DNA of 47,397 nt from Bythopirellula sp. (GTDB taxonomy: Bacteria; Planctomycetota; Planctomycetia; Pirellulales; Lacipirellulaceae): assembly GCA_028285205.1 (NCBI GenBank), contig JANQQA010000309.1, forward strand, positions 1-47,397, in the 5' to 3' direction. Every line of letters begins with the position of its first letter. The stretch's first letter is position 1. Under the pieces are notes generated by a model. It saw only the letters and a list, made by a program, of their open reading frames with translations, did not search any database and was not told where the DNA came from. Of this stretch, positions 27,640 through 36,561 are shown piece after piece. A program made the translations under genes and the position numbers.

Positions 27640-29019
27640 ATGCGAATGGTGAATCAAGTGTCTACATTCGGTTGGTATCGTACGCTGTGTCTACTCCGTC
27701 TGCCGCTGTCTAGCTTTCTTCTGCTCGGCTTGTTGGGTTGCACTTCTGCAGTTACGGATGGCAAGCAAGACCCAAATGGGACCACTTCCGGTACCGAGAC
27801 CGGCGGCAAGTCTAACGAGCAGTTAACGTCAAGTCTTCTTGCGCCTGTCAAACAGGACCTAACGGATGGGATCTCGCTGGTCGAAGAGAAAAAATTCGAT
27901 GAGGCCATCGATCGCTTCGGCCGAGTCCTGAGTCACAATCCCAAGTCGCAACTTGAGGAGTCCGCAGAAAATGGCGCTCCGCTGCTGACAGAAAGACTCG
28001 TTTCAGAGCGGAAGAGTCGCGAGGAGGAGGTCGCTGCTCTCAAGAAAGAGGCGTACTACTATCGCGGCGTGGCCTTCCTCGAAAAGGGCTTCGCGAATAC
28101 CGCTGTTGAGGACTTTGATGAGGTGCTTGCTGTCGATGAGCAGGATGCAAGGGCCTACGAACAACGAGGGCGCGCCTACGCAGAGCTCTCTGAATTGTAT
28201 GACGCGGTAGAAGACTGCACCCAGGCGATTCGTCTGAACCCGACGAGTGGGACGGCTTACTACTATCGTGGCTGGGCTTACATGAACTGGCAAAAGCCAG
28301 AACTGGCCATCGCGGATCTGCGTGAAGCGGTCCGACTAGCACCCGCGTTTGCGGAGGAAGCGAAACAACACATCGGCCAGGCTTACCAATGCTGGTACGA
28401 TCGCTTGAGCGACAGCGGCGACCGGCCGAAAGCGGAAGCGATTTATTTGGAGGCGCGTCGAGTCATCGCGGCAATGGCGAATACCGAGGACTCATCAAAT
28501 CCTGATGCGGACTCGGCCAACAGGTATATGGTGGCGAAGCCGATCACCGTGGAATTGTTCAATACCCACTACCAGGAGGGCGTGCGACTGTTTGAGAATG
28601 GAGAACTGGCTGAGGCGATCGAGGCATTCAATCGGTCGATTCAAGTAGATCCGGACCGGGAAGAAGCGTACCTCAAGAGTGGCATCGCATATTTGAAGCG
28701 AGGATTTCCAAACACCGCGATCGCTTTCTTCAATGAAGCGTTGGTGAAAGGTATGAAAAGTTCCGAACTATACTGCCTGATGGCTCAGGCGTACGATGAG
28801 ATGGGCGAAGGTCGGCTTGTTTCGCGTTATGCCACCAAAGCGATTATGCTTGATCCCCAAAATGCGACCGCTTATCGTACCCGTGGACTCGCGTACCTAG
28901 ACGCGTCTGAGATTCCGCTCGCCAAGAGAGACTTAGACGAGGCAATTCGCTTGGATCCCGCAATGAAAGATGAGCTTCAGCCGTTGATGGAGCGGTCACT
29001 GGCGAGTGACCGAAACTGA
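27640..29019 (+). CDS. TPR-repeat lipoprotein
   Basis: A 459-residue protein with a lipoprotein signal: a hydrophobic stretch ending LLGLLGC (Cys about 34), so lipid-anchored. After a Gly/Thr-rich linker it contains two groups of tetratricopeptide repeats, about 80-250 and 300-450. Typical units are AYYYRGWAYMNWQKPELAIADLREAV, AEAIEAFNRSIQVDPDREEAY and ATAYRTRGLAYLD, each continuing to the next helix. TPRs mediate protein-protein contacts; no partner is apparent. The start at ATG 27640 has no clear ribosome-binding site, and ATG 27646 is an alternative. Confidence 0.86.
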   Translation: MRMVNQVSTFGWYRTLCLLRLPLSSFLLLGLLGCTSAVTDGKQDPNGTTSGTETGGKSNEQLTSSLLAPVKQDLTDGISLVEEKKFDEAIDRFGRVLSHNPKSQLEESAENGAPLLTERLVSERKSREEEVAALKKEAYYYRGVAFLEKGFANTAVEDFDEVLAVDEQDARAYEQRGRAYAELSELYDAVEDCTQAIRLNPTSGTAYYYRGWAYMNWQKPELAIADLREAVRLAPAFAEEAKQHIGQAYQCWYDRLSDSGDRPKAEAIYLEARRVIAAMANTEDSSNPDADSANRYMVAKPITVELFNTHYQEGVRLFENGELAEAIEAFNRSIQVDPDREEAYLKSGIAYLKRGFPNTAIAFFNEALVKGMKSSELYCLMAQAYDEMGEGRLVSRYATKAIMLDPQNATAYRTRGLAYLDASEIPLAKRDLDEAIRLDPAMKDELQPLMERSLASDRN

Positions 29020-29115
29020 GCAGCCAAACGTCAGCCTTCGAACGCGACATTTAGGTCTTAGGCAGCGGTCGGAATTAAATGGAGGAACATCAATCCCGAT
29101 GATACTCCACGAACG

Positions 29116-30567
29116 TCACGCCAGTATGTCTTTCACTACGTGCGCTTCCTCAACGCCGGTGACTCGTTGGTCGAGACCGAGGTAAGGGAAGGTTAGTCGT
29201 TCGTGGTCGATGCCCAGCTGATGCAGAATCGTCGCGTTTAGGTCGCGCACGTGAACAGGATCGGCGACGATGTTATAGCTAAAGTCATCTGTCTCACCGT
29301 GCGTAATGCCTCCCTTGATGCCACCACCCGCCATCCAAGCCGAAAAGCAGCGTGGATGATGGTCGCGCCCGTAGTCGGTTCTCGTGAGTCTGCCCTGGCA
29401 GTACGTCGTGCGTCCAAACTCGCCACCAAACACTACCAGCGTGTCGTCAAGCAGGCCACGTTGTTTCAGGTCTGCGAGTAATGCTGCGGACGGCTGGTCG
29501 ACATCGTACGCCTGAAGCGGCAATTTTCTCGGCAGGCCGACGTGGTGATCCCAGCCGCGATGGAACAGTTGCACGAAACGCACGTCGCGCTCAATCATCC
29601 GACGGGCGAGTAAGCAATTGCGAGCGAAGGAACCGCTCTTGTGCACCTCTGGGCCGTATAGTTCGAGAATATGCGTAGGTTCTTGCGAGAGGTCGGTGAG
29701 TTCCGGCACAGAAGCCTGCATGCGGAATGCCATCTCCTGTTGCGCGATCGTGGTTTGAATCTCCGGATCACCAATTTCGTCCATGTGTTGTCGATTCAAG
29801 CTCGAAGTTAAATCGAGCATTGTGCGGCGACTCTGTTGACTAACGCCGGTCGGGTTGGACAGAAACAGCACGGGATCACCCGCAGGTTGAAACGCCACGC
29901 CTTGGTGTTTCGAGGGCAAGAAACCGGAACCCCATAGCCTGCTGTAGAGCGCTTGGACATTCTGGCGATCACCGCTCCAAAACGCGGAACTCAGCACGAT
30001 AAAATCCGGTAGGTTTCGATTCATGCGGCCTAGTCCGTAGCTCAGCCATGCGCCAAGGCTTGCCTTGCCGGGGATCTCTGAACCAGTGCAAATCAGCGTC
30101 TTGCCCGGATCGTGGTTGATCGCGTCGGTGTGCATCGACTTGATGATGCAGATATCGTCCACAACTGAGGACAAATGCGGCAACAGTTCACTCATGTGGA
30201 TACCGCTTTCCCCGCGACGTCGAAAATTGAACGTCGAGGGAGCAATCAACTGCTCTTTGCCACGCGTCATTGCCGTGACGCGTTGGCCCATGCTTACACT
30301 TGGTGGCAACGGTTCTTTAAACTGTTTGTGCAAATCGGGTTTGTAGTCGAACAAGTCCATCTGGCTCGGCGCACCAGCCATAAAGAGAAAGATCACCCGC
30401 TTGGCTTTCGCAACATGGTGAGGAGCACCAGTTCCAGGTACGGCTGCCGCCGCCTGCCCAACATCCGACAACAACGTGTTGAGCGCCGCGGCACCTAAAC
30501 CCATCGCGGAGCCACGCAGGAATTGGCGGCGACATTGTTGCTGTTGTGCAAGTTGGATTGGATTCAT
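29116..30567 (-). CDS. DUF1501 domain protein, Tat-exported
   Basis: A 483-residue protein of the DUF1501 family, typical of planctomycetes and structurally of the alkaline-phosphatase/sulfatase type. A twin-arginine signal (CRRQFLRGSAMGLGAAAL) lies about 13-30. Conserved blocks are VIFLFMAGAPSQMDLFDYKP, HMSELLPHLS, HTDAINHDP and VVFGGEFGRT. Its function is unknown. The partner gene encoding DUF1549/DUF1553 cytochrome domains lies directly upstream (47 bp), as in most planctomycetes. I placed the start at ATG 30567 next to the Tat motif. A frame reaching 30672 would overlap the upstream gene by 58 bp. Confidence 0.93.
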   Translation of the reverse strand: MNPIQLAQQQQCRRQFLRGSAMGLGAAALNTLLSDVGQAAAAVPGTGAPHHVAKAKRVIFLFMAGAPSQMDLFDYKPDLHKQFKEPLPPSVSMGQRVTAMTRGKEQLIAPSTFNFRRRGESGIHMSELLPHLSSVVDDICIIKSMHTDAINHDPGKTLICTGSEIPGKASLGAWLSYGLGRMNRNLPDFIVLSSAFWSGDRQNVQALYSRLWGSGFLPSKHQGVAFQPAGDPVLFLSNPTGVSQQSRRTMLDLTSSLNRQHMDEIGDPEIQTTIAQQEMAFRMQASVPELTDLSQEPTHILELYGPEVHKSGSFARNCLLARRMIERDVRFVQLFHRGWDHHVGLPRKLPLQAYDVDQPSAALLADLKQRGLLDDTLVVFGGEFGRTTYCQGRLTRTDYGRDHHPRCFSAWMAGGGIKGGITHGETDDFSYNIVADPVHVRDLNATILHQLGIDHERLTFPYLGLDQRVTGVEEAHVVKDILA

Positions 30568-30614
30568 GGCGGCACTCAGTGTTGGCGAGCCGAGTTCAGG
30601 ATGCAGAAGCGATT

Positions 30615-33014
30615 CTATTGATGATTCTTCGTGATATCGAGGTTCAGTAGCGAATGTATGAGCATTGTCCAAGAAGCGAGTTCGCCTTGCTCTTCCGTTG
30701 ATGGCTTCGAGGAGCCTCCCGCGTCCGCGATCATTGTCGCGGCATCATCAGCATTTTCCCGGTAGATGTTGCGGAATTGGTCCAACGCAAGAACAAGTTG
30801 GCTGATTGTTGCTTCGTTGGGCAATTGGGATGTAATTCGCTCGTAGGCCAGCTGAATCCGCTCTTCATCGGTTGTTTCGGACGACTTTAGCAGTGTTTGT
30901 GCGAAATGCATGGCGGCCTGAAAATACTGCTGTTCGTTCATCAGCAGCAGCGCTTGCAGTGGTGTGTTGGTGCGTTCGCGGCGAGCGATGCAACTTTCAC
31001 GCGTTGGCGCATCGAGGATCGTCATCTGCGGCGGCGGTAGGCTGCGTCGCCAGAAGGTATAAATGCTGCGGCGGAAGATCTTCTCACCTACGTCGGGCTT
31101 ATACTCACGCGGATACGAGCTCGGCATCACGACGGTCTTCCACAGACCAGAGGGCTGCGGAGGTTTGACGCTAGGGCCAAATTGCTGCGAGTTCAACAGG
31201 CCGGTCACCGCGAGGATCTGATCGCGAATCACCTCCGCATCCAATCGGAATCGCGAGCCCCGGGCAAGCAAACGGTTGTCAGGGTCATCGACAAACATCT
31301 CACGCGGCGCCGTCGAAGATTGCTTGTAGGTTTCGGATAGCACGATCGATTGCACGAGCGTCTTAACGTTCCAGCCCGAATTCATGAAGCTCAGCGCCAA
31401 GTAGTCCAGCAGCTGCGGATGGCTGGGCGGCTCACCTTGTGCTCCAAAGTCCTCGGACGTGCGCACGAGGCCGATGCCAAAGAATTGCTGCCAGAAACGA
31501 TTCACGGCAACGCGGGCCGTCAGCGGATGTGACGCGTCGGTGAGCCACTCCGCCAGGTCGAGTCGTGTTTTTAGTCCATCTTTCTGTTGCATTGGCGGCA
31601 AGAAAGCTGGCGTGTCTCTTTCCACCCGTTCGCCATGCTGATCGTAGACGCCGCGGACCAGTACATAAGCTGGCCGTAAGTCTTCTCGCTCCTTCATGAC
31701 CAAAGTCGCGGGAATTGCGAGCAAGAGCTTGGTGCGGTCCGCTTGCGCGGTCTTCAGTTCCTGTTCCGCTGCCGCGAGTCTGTCGGCGGGTCCGTCCCCT
31801 TCGCCTTCGACGCTCCCTTCAGCGGTTTTCGCAGAATCGTCTTGCTGGGACTTCAACTGTCGGATCTCGGCGGTGTACTCGCTAATTCTCGAATCCAAGG
31901 CGGCGAGTTTCGCTTCTTGCTCTGCCGATGGTAACTCAAGATACGGAGGTTGCAGTCCACGCTGAAAGTCCGAGCCGCTGCGTCCGCCGGTCTCGGGTTC
32001 CCCATCGAAGTTATTGAAGAACGCGTACAGCTGATAAAACTCCTTCTGCGAAATCGGATCGTACTTGTGTTCGTGGCAGACGGCGCACTGTACGGTAAGA
32101 CCGAGAAACGCCGTGCCGACGGCTGTTACGCGGTCGACGACGTTGCGCACGAAGCTCTCCTCCGGCAACGCAGTACCACGGTCGATGATCAGATGGAGTC
32201 GATTGAAGCCGGACGCGATCTGCTGGTCGATGGTCGGGTTATCGTGGAGGTCGCCTGCGACCTGATCCGTAATGAACTTATCGAACGGTAGATTATCGTT
32301 AAACGCACGAATCACCCAATCGCGATACGGCGTCATCTCGCGGTAATGATCGTGATGCAGGCCATTGGTATCGGCAAAACGAACCAGGTCGAGCCAGTAC
32401 CGAGCCATGTGTTCGCCATATCGCGGACTCGCTAGTAATCGATCGACTAGACGGTCGTAGGCATTCTCGGACGAGTCGTTGAGGAAGGCTTCAATTTCCT
32501 CAAGCGTCGGCGGCAGTCCGGTGAGATCAAAAGTGACCCGACGAATGAGCGTACGTCGATCCGCTCGCTCATTGGGTCGCATTCCCTTCGACTCGAGATG
32601 CGAGAGCGCGAGGCGATCGATGGCAAGTGTACTCCAATCGCCGTTGTGGACCTGCGGAATTGTCACCGGTTTAAGCGGGAGGAATGACCAGTGTGCTTCG
32701 TAAGGCGCGCCCTCGGCGGCCCATCGTTCGAGCAGCGCGATCTGAGCAGGCTTCAGTTTCTTGTGCGACTCCGGTGGTGGCATTACCAGATCGGGATCAG
32801 AAGACGTAATTCGCGCGACGAGTTCTTCGACATCAACGCTACCAGGAACGTCTAGTCGGAGGTCGGCTTGTCGATCTTCTTCGGCGGGACCGTGACAATG
32901 GAAGCAATTGTTGGACAGTAGCGGCCGTATCTCTTGATTGAACTGAATCGTAGACTGCCCATGCAGCCGGCCGAGTGAAGTCAGGCAAACAATTGCAAGA
33001 ATTGTACGAAGCAT
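30615..33014 (-). CDS. PSCyt1-DUF1549-DUF1553 (PSD1) cytochrome-type protein
   Basis: A 799-residue exported protein (signal about 1-19). A planctomycete cytochrome c-like domain comes first (FNQEIRPLLSNNCFHCHGP, about 25-43, a CxxCH haem motif, then VMPPPES..KKLKPAQ). DUF1549 (PSCyt2, about 130-335) contains a second CxxCH (CAVCHEHKYDP), and DUF1553 (PSD1, about 480-760) contains RVAVNRFWQQFFG and LDAPTRESC. Length is towards the short end for the family because no sugar-binding insert is present. It pairs with the DUF1501 gene downstream; together they are thought to act in an uncharacterised redox step on extracellular substrates. Confidence 0.94.
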   Translation of the reverse strand: MLRTILAIVCLTSLGRLHGQSTIQFNQEIRPLLSNNCFHCHGPAEEDRQADLRLDVPGSVDVEELVARITSSDPDLVMPPPESHKKLKPAQIALLERWAAEGAPYEAHWSFLPLKPVTIPQVHNGDWSTLAIDRLALSHLESKGMRPNERADRRTLIRRVTFDLTGLPPTLEEIEAFLNDSSENAYDRLVDRLLASPRYGEHMARYWLDLVRFADTNGLHHDHYREMTPYRDWVIRAFNDNLPFDKFITDQVAGDLHDNPTIDQQIASGFNRLHLIIDRGTALPEESFVRNVVDRVTAVGTAFLGLTVQCAVCHEHKYDPISQKEFYQLYAFFNNFDGEPETGGRSGSDFQRGLQPPYLELPSAEQEAKLAALDSRISEYTAEIRQLKSQQDDSAKTAEGSVEGEGDGPADRLAAAEQELKTAQADRTKLLLAIPATLVMKEREDLRPAYVLVRGVYDQHGERVERDTPAFLPPMQQKDGLKTRLDLAEWLTDASHPLTARVAVNRFWQQFFGIGLVRTSEDFGAQGEPPSHPQLLDYLALSFMNSGWNVKTLVQSIVLSETYKQSSTAPREMFVDDPDNRLLARGSRFRLDAEVIRDQILAVTGLLNSQQFGPSVKPPQPSGLWKTVVMPSSYPREYKPDVGEKIFRRSIYTFWRRSLPPPQMTILDAPTRESCIARRERTNTPLQALLLMNEQQYFQAAMHFAQTLLKSSETTDEERIQLAYERITSQLPNEATISQLVLALDQFRNIYRENADDAATMIADAGGSSKPSTEEQGELASWTMLIHSLLNLDITKNHQ

Positions 33015-33686
33015 GTTCTCGTCAAATGTAGCGGCAACGTGGAGATGTCACACATGTCGCGCGGTTCGAAAGCCGACTAGCTTTCTCCAGCGAGACATCG
33101 TTACAGCGCCGACCGGAGGTGACGTAGTCACCGTGCAGCCGGTATGACGCTAGGTGTAAGGTTACCTTCAGCTGGCGTGCGGAGCCAGACCCTGCTGTGA
33201 GCTGAATCAATAGTCGCTTACCCAGTGAGTAGCGACACGAAAGCAGTAGAACGCCGCCGCCACGGAGCGAAAAGTCTCTTCGCCTCGCGGCATCGGACTC
33301 GCTGGGTGCAAATATGCCAGCCGCACCCATGGGTTTTGAGTGTCTGCAACGTTCCTTGCGGCGCTAGATCGCCGCCGTATCGAATTCGCAGCGAGGGTCT
33401 GGTGCCCAATAGAGAGCGACGAAGGATCAGGGTCGCAGAAGCCGCGTTACAGGACGCTTTGTGATCGGCTTTGTGTAGTCAAACGAGCCGTGTGGTGGTC
33501 GTAGACCGTAATGTCTTGGAGGAGTTGTTGCTTGCACTTCGGAGCCGAAACGGGTCGCGTTCGTGCCGCGCAAGTTGCGCAGCACGAACGCGGTGCCTTC
33601 AGTTCAGCAATAAACCACTATTCTCCCAGACCAAAGCCGCCCCGTGTCGGTGTGCGGCGATGGGCTAGCTAGAACTCTGGTCGCTG
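33015..33686. other. Intergenic region with a long perfect-stem hairpin
   Basis: These 672 bp lie between the DUF1549/DUF1553 gene start and the stop of the LuxR-type gene. I see no supported gene. The one distinct structure is the 37-nt hairpin at 33556-33592, listed separately. Confidence 0.5.
33556..33592. repeat. 37-nt inverted repeat, 11-bp plus 5-bp stem
   Basis: CGCGTTCGTGC (33556-33566) is perfectly complementary to GCACGAACGCG (33582-33592). After one C-A mismatch the stem continues with GCGCA/TGCGC around a 3-nt loop. No T-run follows on either strand, so it is not an intrinsic terminator. It could be a REP-like palindrome, an RNA element or a dyad site. A weaker relative (TTCGTGC...GCACGAG) occurs in the gap before cpaB, around 38089-38113. 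Confidence 0.6.
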
Positions 33687-33953
33687 CTAATTCCAGCCGT
33701 CGTTCTTGCGACCGCTCTTTCGTTTCTCAGCCGTCGAAAGTGCATCTTTCATCGACGTGATGCGAAACTTGATGGCCAATCGCGTTAACAACGCAGCTTT
33801 GTCGGTGCCCAGGAGCATCATCGCTCTCGACTTGTGGTTGTCAACGGTAGAGGGGGCGAGTCCAAGAATGTCAGCAGCTTCTTCGGTCGTGCACCCAAGG
33901 CTGATCAGTCTCACGACTTCACATTGCCTTGGCGTTAAATCATGTTGTGGCAC
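33687..33953 (-). CDS. Stand-alone LuxR/GerE-type helix-turn-helix protein
   Basis: An 88-residue protein consisting almost only of a LuxR C-terminal HTH: LTPRQCEVVRLISLGCTTEEA (about 6-26), ILGLAPSTVDNHKSRAMMLLGT (about 29-50). The conserved Thr-Val-x-x-His recognition helix is intact. There is no receiver or ligand domain, so it may be a small DNA-binding regulator or the output half of a split system. The start is GTG 33953. It lies 127 bp downstream of the DUF362 gene on the same strand, across an AT-rich gap (33965-34075), and may have its own promoter there. Confidence 0.85.
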   Translation of the reverse strand: MPQHDLTPRQCEVVRLISLGCTTEEAADILGLAPSTVDNHKSRAMMLLGTDKAALLTRLAIKFRITSMKDALSTAEKRKSGRKNDGWN

Positions 33954-34080
33954 TTTTCTATCATCCTGGGGTTTGAAGGAAAAACTCTAAGTTAGTTATA
34001 TGGTCGGAATTGTGGAAGTACTTTTTTCCAGAAATAGTTACAAAGAGAAAAAAGGAATAGTGAACAGCTCACTGACAGCG

Positions 34081-35136
34081 CTAACTCACCAAGGGGCCAT
34101 CGGGTGTGGCGCGCAGATGCCTTAAATGCGCTTCGTCGAGAACTTGAAACGCAGAGGACACGTCTTTGATGAGTTCGCCCTGTTGAGCGATTCTGTTTTC
34201 TGCAATTGGCCCAAGCTGGTCAGCAACGAGCCGCAAGTAGCTAATTCGTTCGGGCAACAAACCTATGATCCGCGCGGCAGTTGCATCCAGAGCTGGAAGG
34301 TTGCCGCCGACAAGTACGAGTCCCATGTGCTTGGAACTACCCAGTATAGGTCCATCACCCTCCATACAGTCTATTCCATCTACGACCGCTAACGAGTGCG
34401 AAATTGTCGCATTGATGTCAGCGACTGTTTCAGGAATGCCATTGTGGTGCAAAACGTTCTTTGGCCAACCGTACTTTATCCCGGGCAAAGTACCATAGAG
34501 GTTTTTCATACTGCAGGTGAGACCCACCCAATGGTGGGTCTTTAGCTTCGGCATTGATACAACAAAGTCGGCTTCCAGCACACTACTTGGGAAGTAGATT
34601 CGCTTTAGTGGGCTAAACCTGCCACGGTTGCGTAATACATCTACCTGTTCATAGTTCAGATCTGCAAAAGGAATTTCGGAATCCCGCAGTGCTTCTCCCA
34701 TACCCGACTCAACTAGCGCCATTTCGGTATCGCGAACGTGTCCGGGAGCTTCGCCGACGCGTACCGAAGCGCCCCAGCGGCGAAACACTTCGCTCGCAGC
34801 GACGATGACGGCCGGGTGCGTTGTCATATGCGGTCGATCTCTTCGTGGTTCCACCAAGTTCGGCTTCAGCAGTACTTTCTTCCCACGGAATTGATCGGGC
34901 AAATACCCGCAACTACGCAACCCGTCGCTGATGGTCGTCTCGAGGCCTCGGTCGTAACGCTGATTTCTCGCGACAAATACGTTCGCGCGCGGAGCAGAAG
35001 CCCACTGAACCGCCTTCGCCCCTCCCGCGCAGGCTAGAGCTGCCCCCCCCATTGCTAGTACAGCGCGACGATTTGGCTGTTGCATTTCCTCGAAACTGGG
35101 GTCACAGGGGACTCGTGTTTGTGTGTTGGGTTCCAT
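34081..35136 (-). CDS. DUF362 domain protein with Tat-type signal
   Basis: A protein of about 351 residues. A twin-arginine-like signal (NRRAVLAMGGAALACAGG) lies near residues 23-40, followed by the DUF362 domain with KKVLLKPNLVEP, GEAPGH, VSMPKLKTHHWVGLTCSMKN and VDGIDCMEGDGP. DUF362 proteins are related to uncharacterised iron-sulfur or redox proteins; no cysteine cluster for a ferredoxin domain is present here. I chose ATG 35136, since a TTG at 35208 would overlap the upstream gene by 52 bp. It sits 20 bp after the toroid gene, so the two are co-transcribed. Confidence 0.85.
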   Translation of the reverse strand: MEPNTQTRVPCDPSFEEMQQPNRRAVLAMGGAALACAGGAKAVQWASAPRANVFVARNQRYDRGLETTISDGLRSCGYLPDQFRGKKVLLKPNLVEPRRDRPHMTTHPAVIVAASEVFRRWGASVRVGEAPGHVRDTEMALVESGMGEALRDSEIPFADLNYEQVDVLRNRGRFSPLKRIYFPSSVLEADFVVSMPKLKTHHWVGLTCSMKNLYGTLPGIKYGWPKNVLHHNGIPETVADINATISHSLAVVDGIDCMEGDGPILGSSKHMGLVLVGGNLPALDATAARIIGLLPERISYLRLVADQLGPIAENRIAQQGELIKDVSSAFQVLDEAHLRHLRATPDGPLVS

Positions 35137-35156
35137 GATTTGGGCCAGTAACTGTT

Positions 35157-36059
35157 CTAGCTGTTCAATGTGCTGGTTTGGTGCTTTTCTATAGTCTGCG
35201 GAAGCCAAGACAGATCGGGCAATTCGGCCAGCGTGAGTAGCGCGGATTTGTAACAGCTAGTGGTTTGAAAATTGACGTCACGTTGCAGCGCGTGTCTGAG
35301 TCGCTCGTCGGCATCGGTTGGTCGAAGTCCATTTGCGGTTAGCCCCAGCAGGGCGAAGCACAGCGAAGCGGTGGCCGTTTCTTCGGTCAACGCGTCTTGG
35401 AGATAGTCGAGTGACTGACCGATGCGCGGGTCGTTGTTGTTTTCATTCGCAACTGCCAACATCGCCAGACCGGTCGGTTGCACATGGGGTAATGTGGCTT
35501 GCCCAAGCACGATGGTATTTCCGTAGTTGCATCCCCCGGTCTCATGGAGTCGATCGACGATCATCGCAACACCACTTCGGGTTCGCGGGTGCGCTGATTG
35601 GCCCGCTGCTTTAAGTGCGAGGACGTGGTAACAAGTCGGCTCGAGCCACGAATGGGTATTCTCGGCCCAAGACCAACCATCAATGGTCGTATCGTGTCCA
35701 ATTTGCCTGCGGCGGGGGAGTCGCTTCCCCTGAGTATTGACGATCCACTGCAGTGCCAGTTCCGCGTGGGATTGATACCGAGACAGCCCCGCATGTTCCA
35801 TCGCTAGCCAGGACAGAAGTGCGAGACTGGTTGGCCACGCTGGCTTTGTCTCAGACTCGGTAACTCCAACGGAGCCTTCGCTTGTTTGCAACAGCGCGAG
35901 CCAATCAGCAATGGTACTCGCTTCACGGGCGAAGCCGGTAACGCTGAGGGCGAGGCACGCGAGAGCTGCCGGTTCCGATGCGTTTGGTCCCGAGGCGTTG
36001 TATTGCCAGTCACCGTTGGCGACGAGTTTTCGCAGCAGGCTTAAGGTTTGGCTTTCCAC
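35157..36059 (-). CDS. Prenyltransferase/squalene-oxidase-like alpha-alpha toroid protein
   Basis: A 300-residue protein with no signal peptide, built of helical repeats of the alpha/alpha-toroid type: TIADWLALLQTSEGSVG, ALQWIVNTQGK, DGWSWAENTHSWLEPT, VDRLHETGGCNYGN and LDYLQDALTEETA. There is no cyclase Asp motif, so it is probably not a terpene enzyme. It starts at GTG 36059 with GAAGG upstream and is followed by the DUF362 gene. Linked toroid and DUF362 genes suggest a joint function, which I cannot name. Confidence 0.82.
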   Translation of the reverse strand: MESQTLSLLRKLVANGDWQYNASGPNASEPAALACLALSVTGFAREASTIADWLALLQTSEGSVGVTESETKPAWPTSLALLSWLAMEHAGLSRYQSHAELALQWIVNTQGKRLPRRRQIGHDTTIDGWSWAENTHSWLEPTCYHVLALKAAGQSAHPRTRSGVAMIVDRLHETGGCNYGNTIVLGQATLPHVQPTGLAMLAVANENNNDPRIGQSLDYLQDALTEETATASLCFALLGLTANGLRPTDADERLRHALQRDVNFQTTSCYKSALLTLAELPDLSWLPQTIEKHQTSTLNS

Positions 36060-36464
36060 GAGTGGCCTTCAGGTTAGTATCCACTGAGCATCTGGCTGTC
36101 CTCGCGCTGACCTGATTCTCCTAATAACGCGTGGATTGCAGTTCCATGGCAACACTAGGTTGCAAATTGACAACGTGATTGGCGTTTCCTGCGAATTTTC
36201 CACAACAATGTCACTGCCGCGGCGGTTCTGTGATGGCTGGTTCGAAAACTCCAAAGAAAATTTCAGATTTCCAACGTGGTTTGTTTGACTTAGGGGTGAC
36301 GTGACATAGGTTTCAAGTGTGGTCGGAATGACAGGTTGTCGGCCTGATCACATGGGTGGGTGCCGCAGGCGTCTGCCAGCTTTGCTTCTCTTCTCCTTGA
36401 CCAGAATCTGGTTTCTCACGGAAGTCTTAGGTGAGAGTTGCTCAGCACGAGCCTGCTGCGTCAT

Positions 36465-36561
36465 CATCCTCGATAAAGGCAAACTAGCTGAAAGGCTAGG
36501 GCGCAAAGCCGCGGGGCGGCGACACTCGATGTCGACGTTTTGCTCGGCTGCCGAAAGGATG
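36465..36561 (+). promoter_or_regulatory. Cyclic-di-GMP class I (GEMM-I) riboswitch candidate upstream of flp
   Basis: The RNA closes with P1, CATCCT (36465-36470) against AGGATG (36556-36561). Inside it is the GEMM signature GGCAAAC, then stem CTAGCT/GGCTAG capped by a GAAA tetraloop, then GGGCGCAAAGCC, all as in class I aptamers. The 3' side has GCTCGGCTGCCGA, matching the conserved GCCGGGUUGCCGA-type block. Length (97 nt) fits. It lies 222 nt upstream of the flp pilin ATG and on its strand. Known class I examples control pilus, motility and matrix genes. A covariance-model search was not possible here, but the match covers both conserved halves and all the expected stems. Confidence 0.88.
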
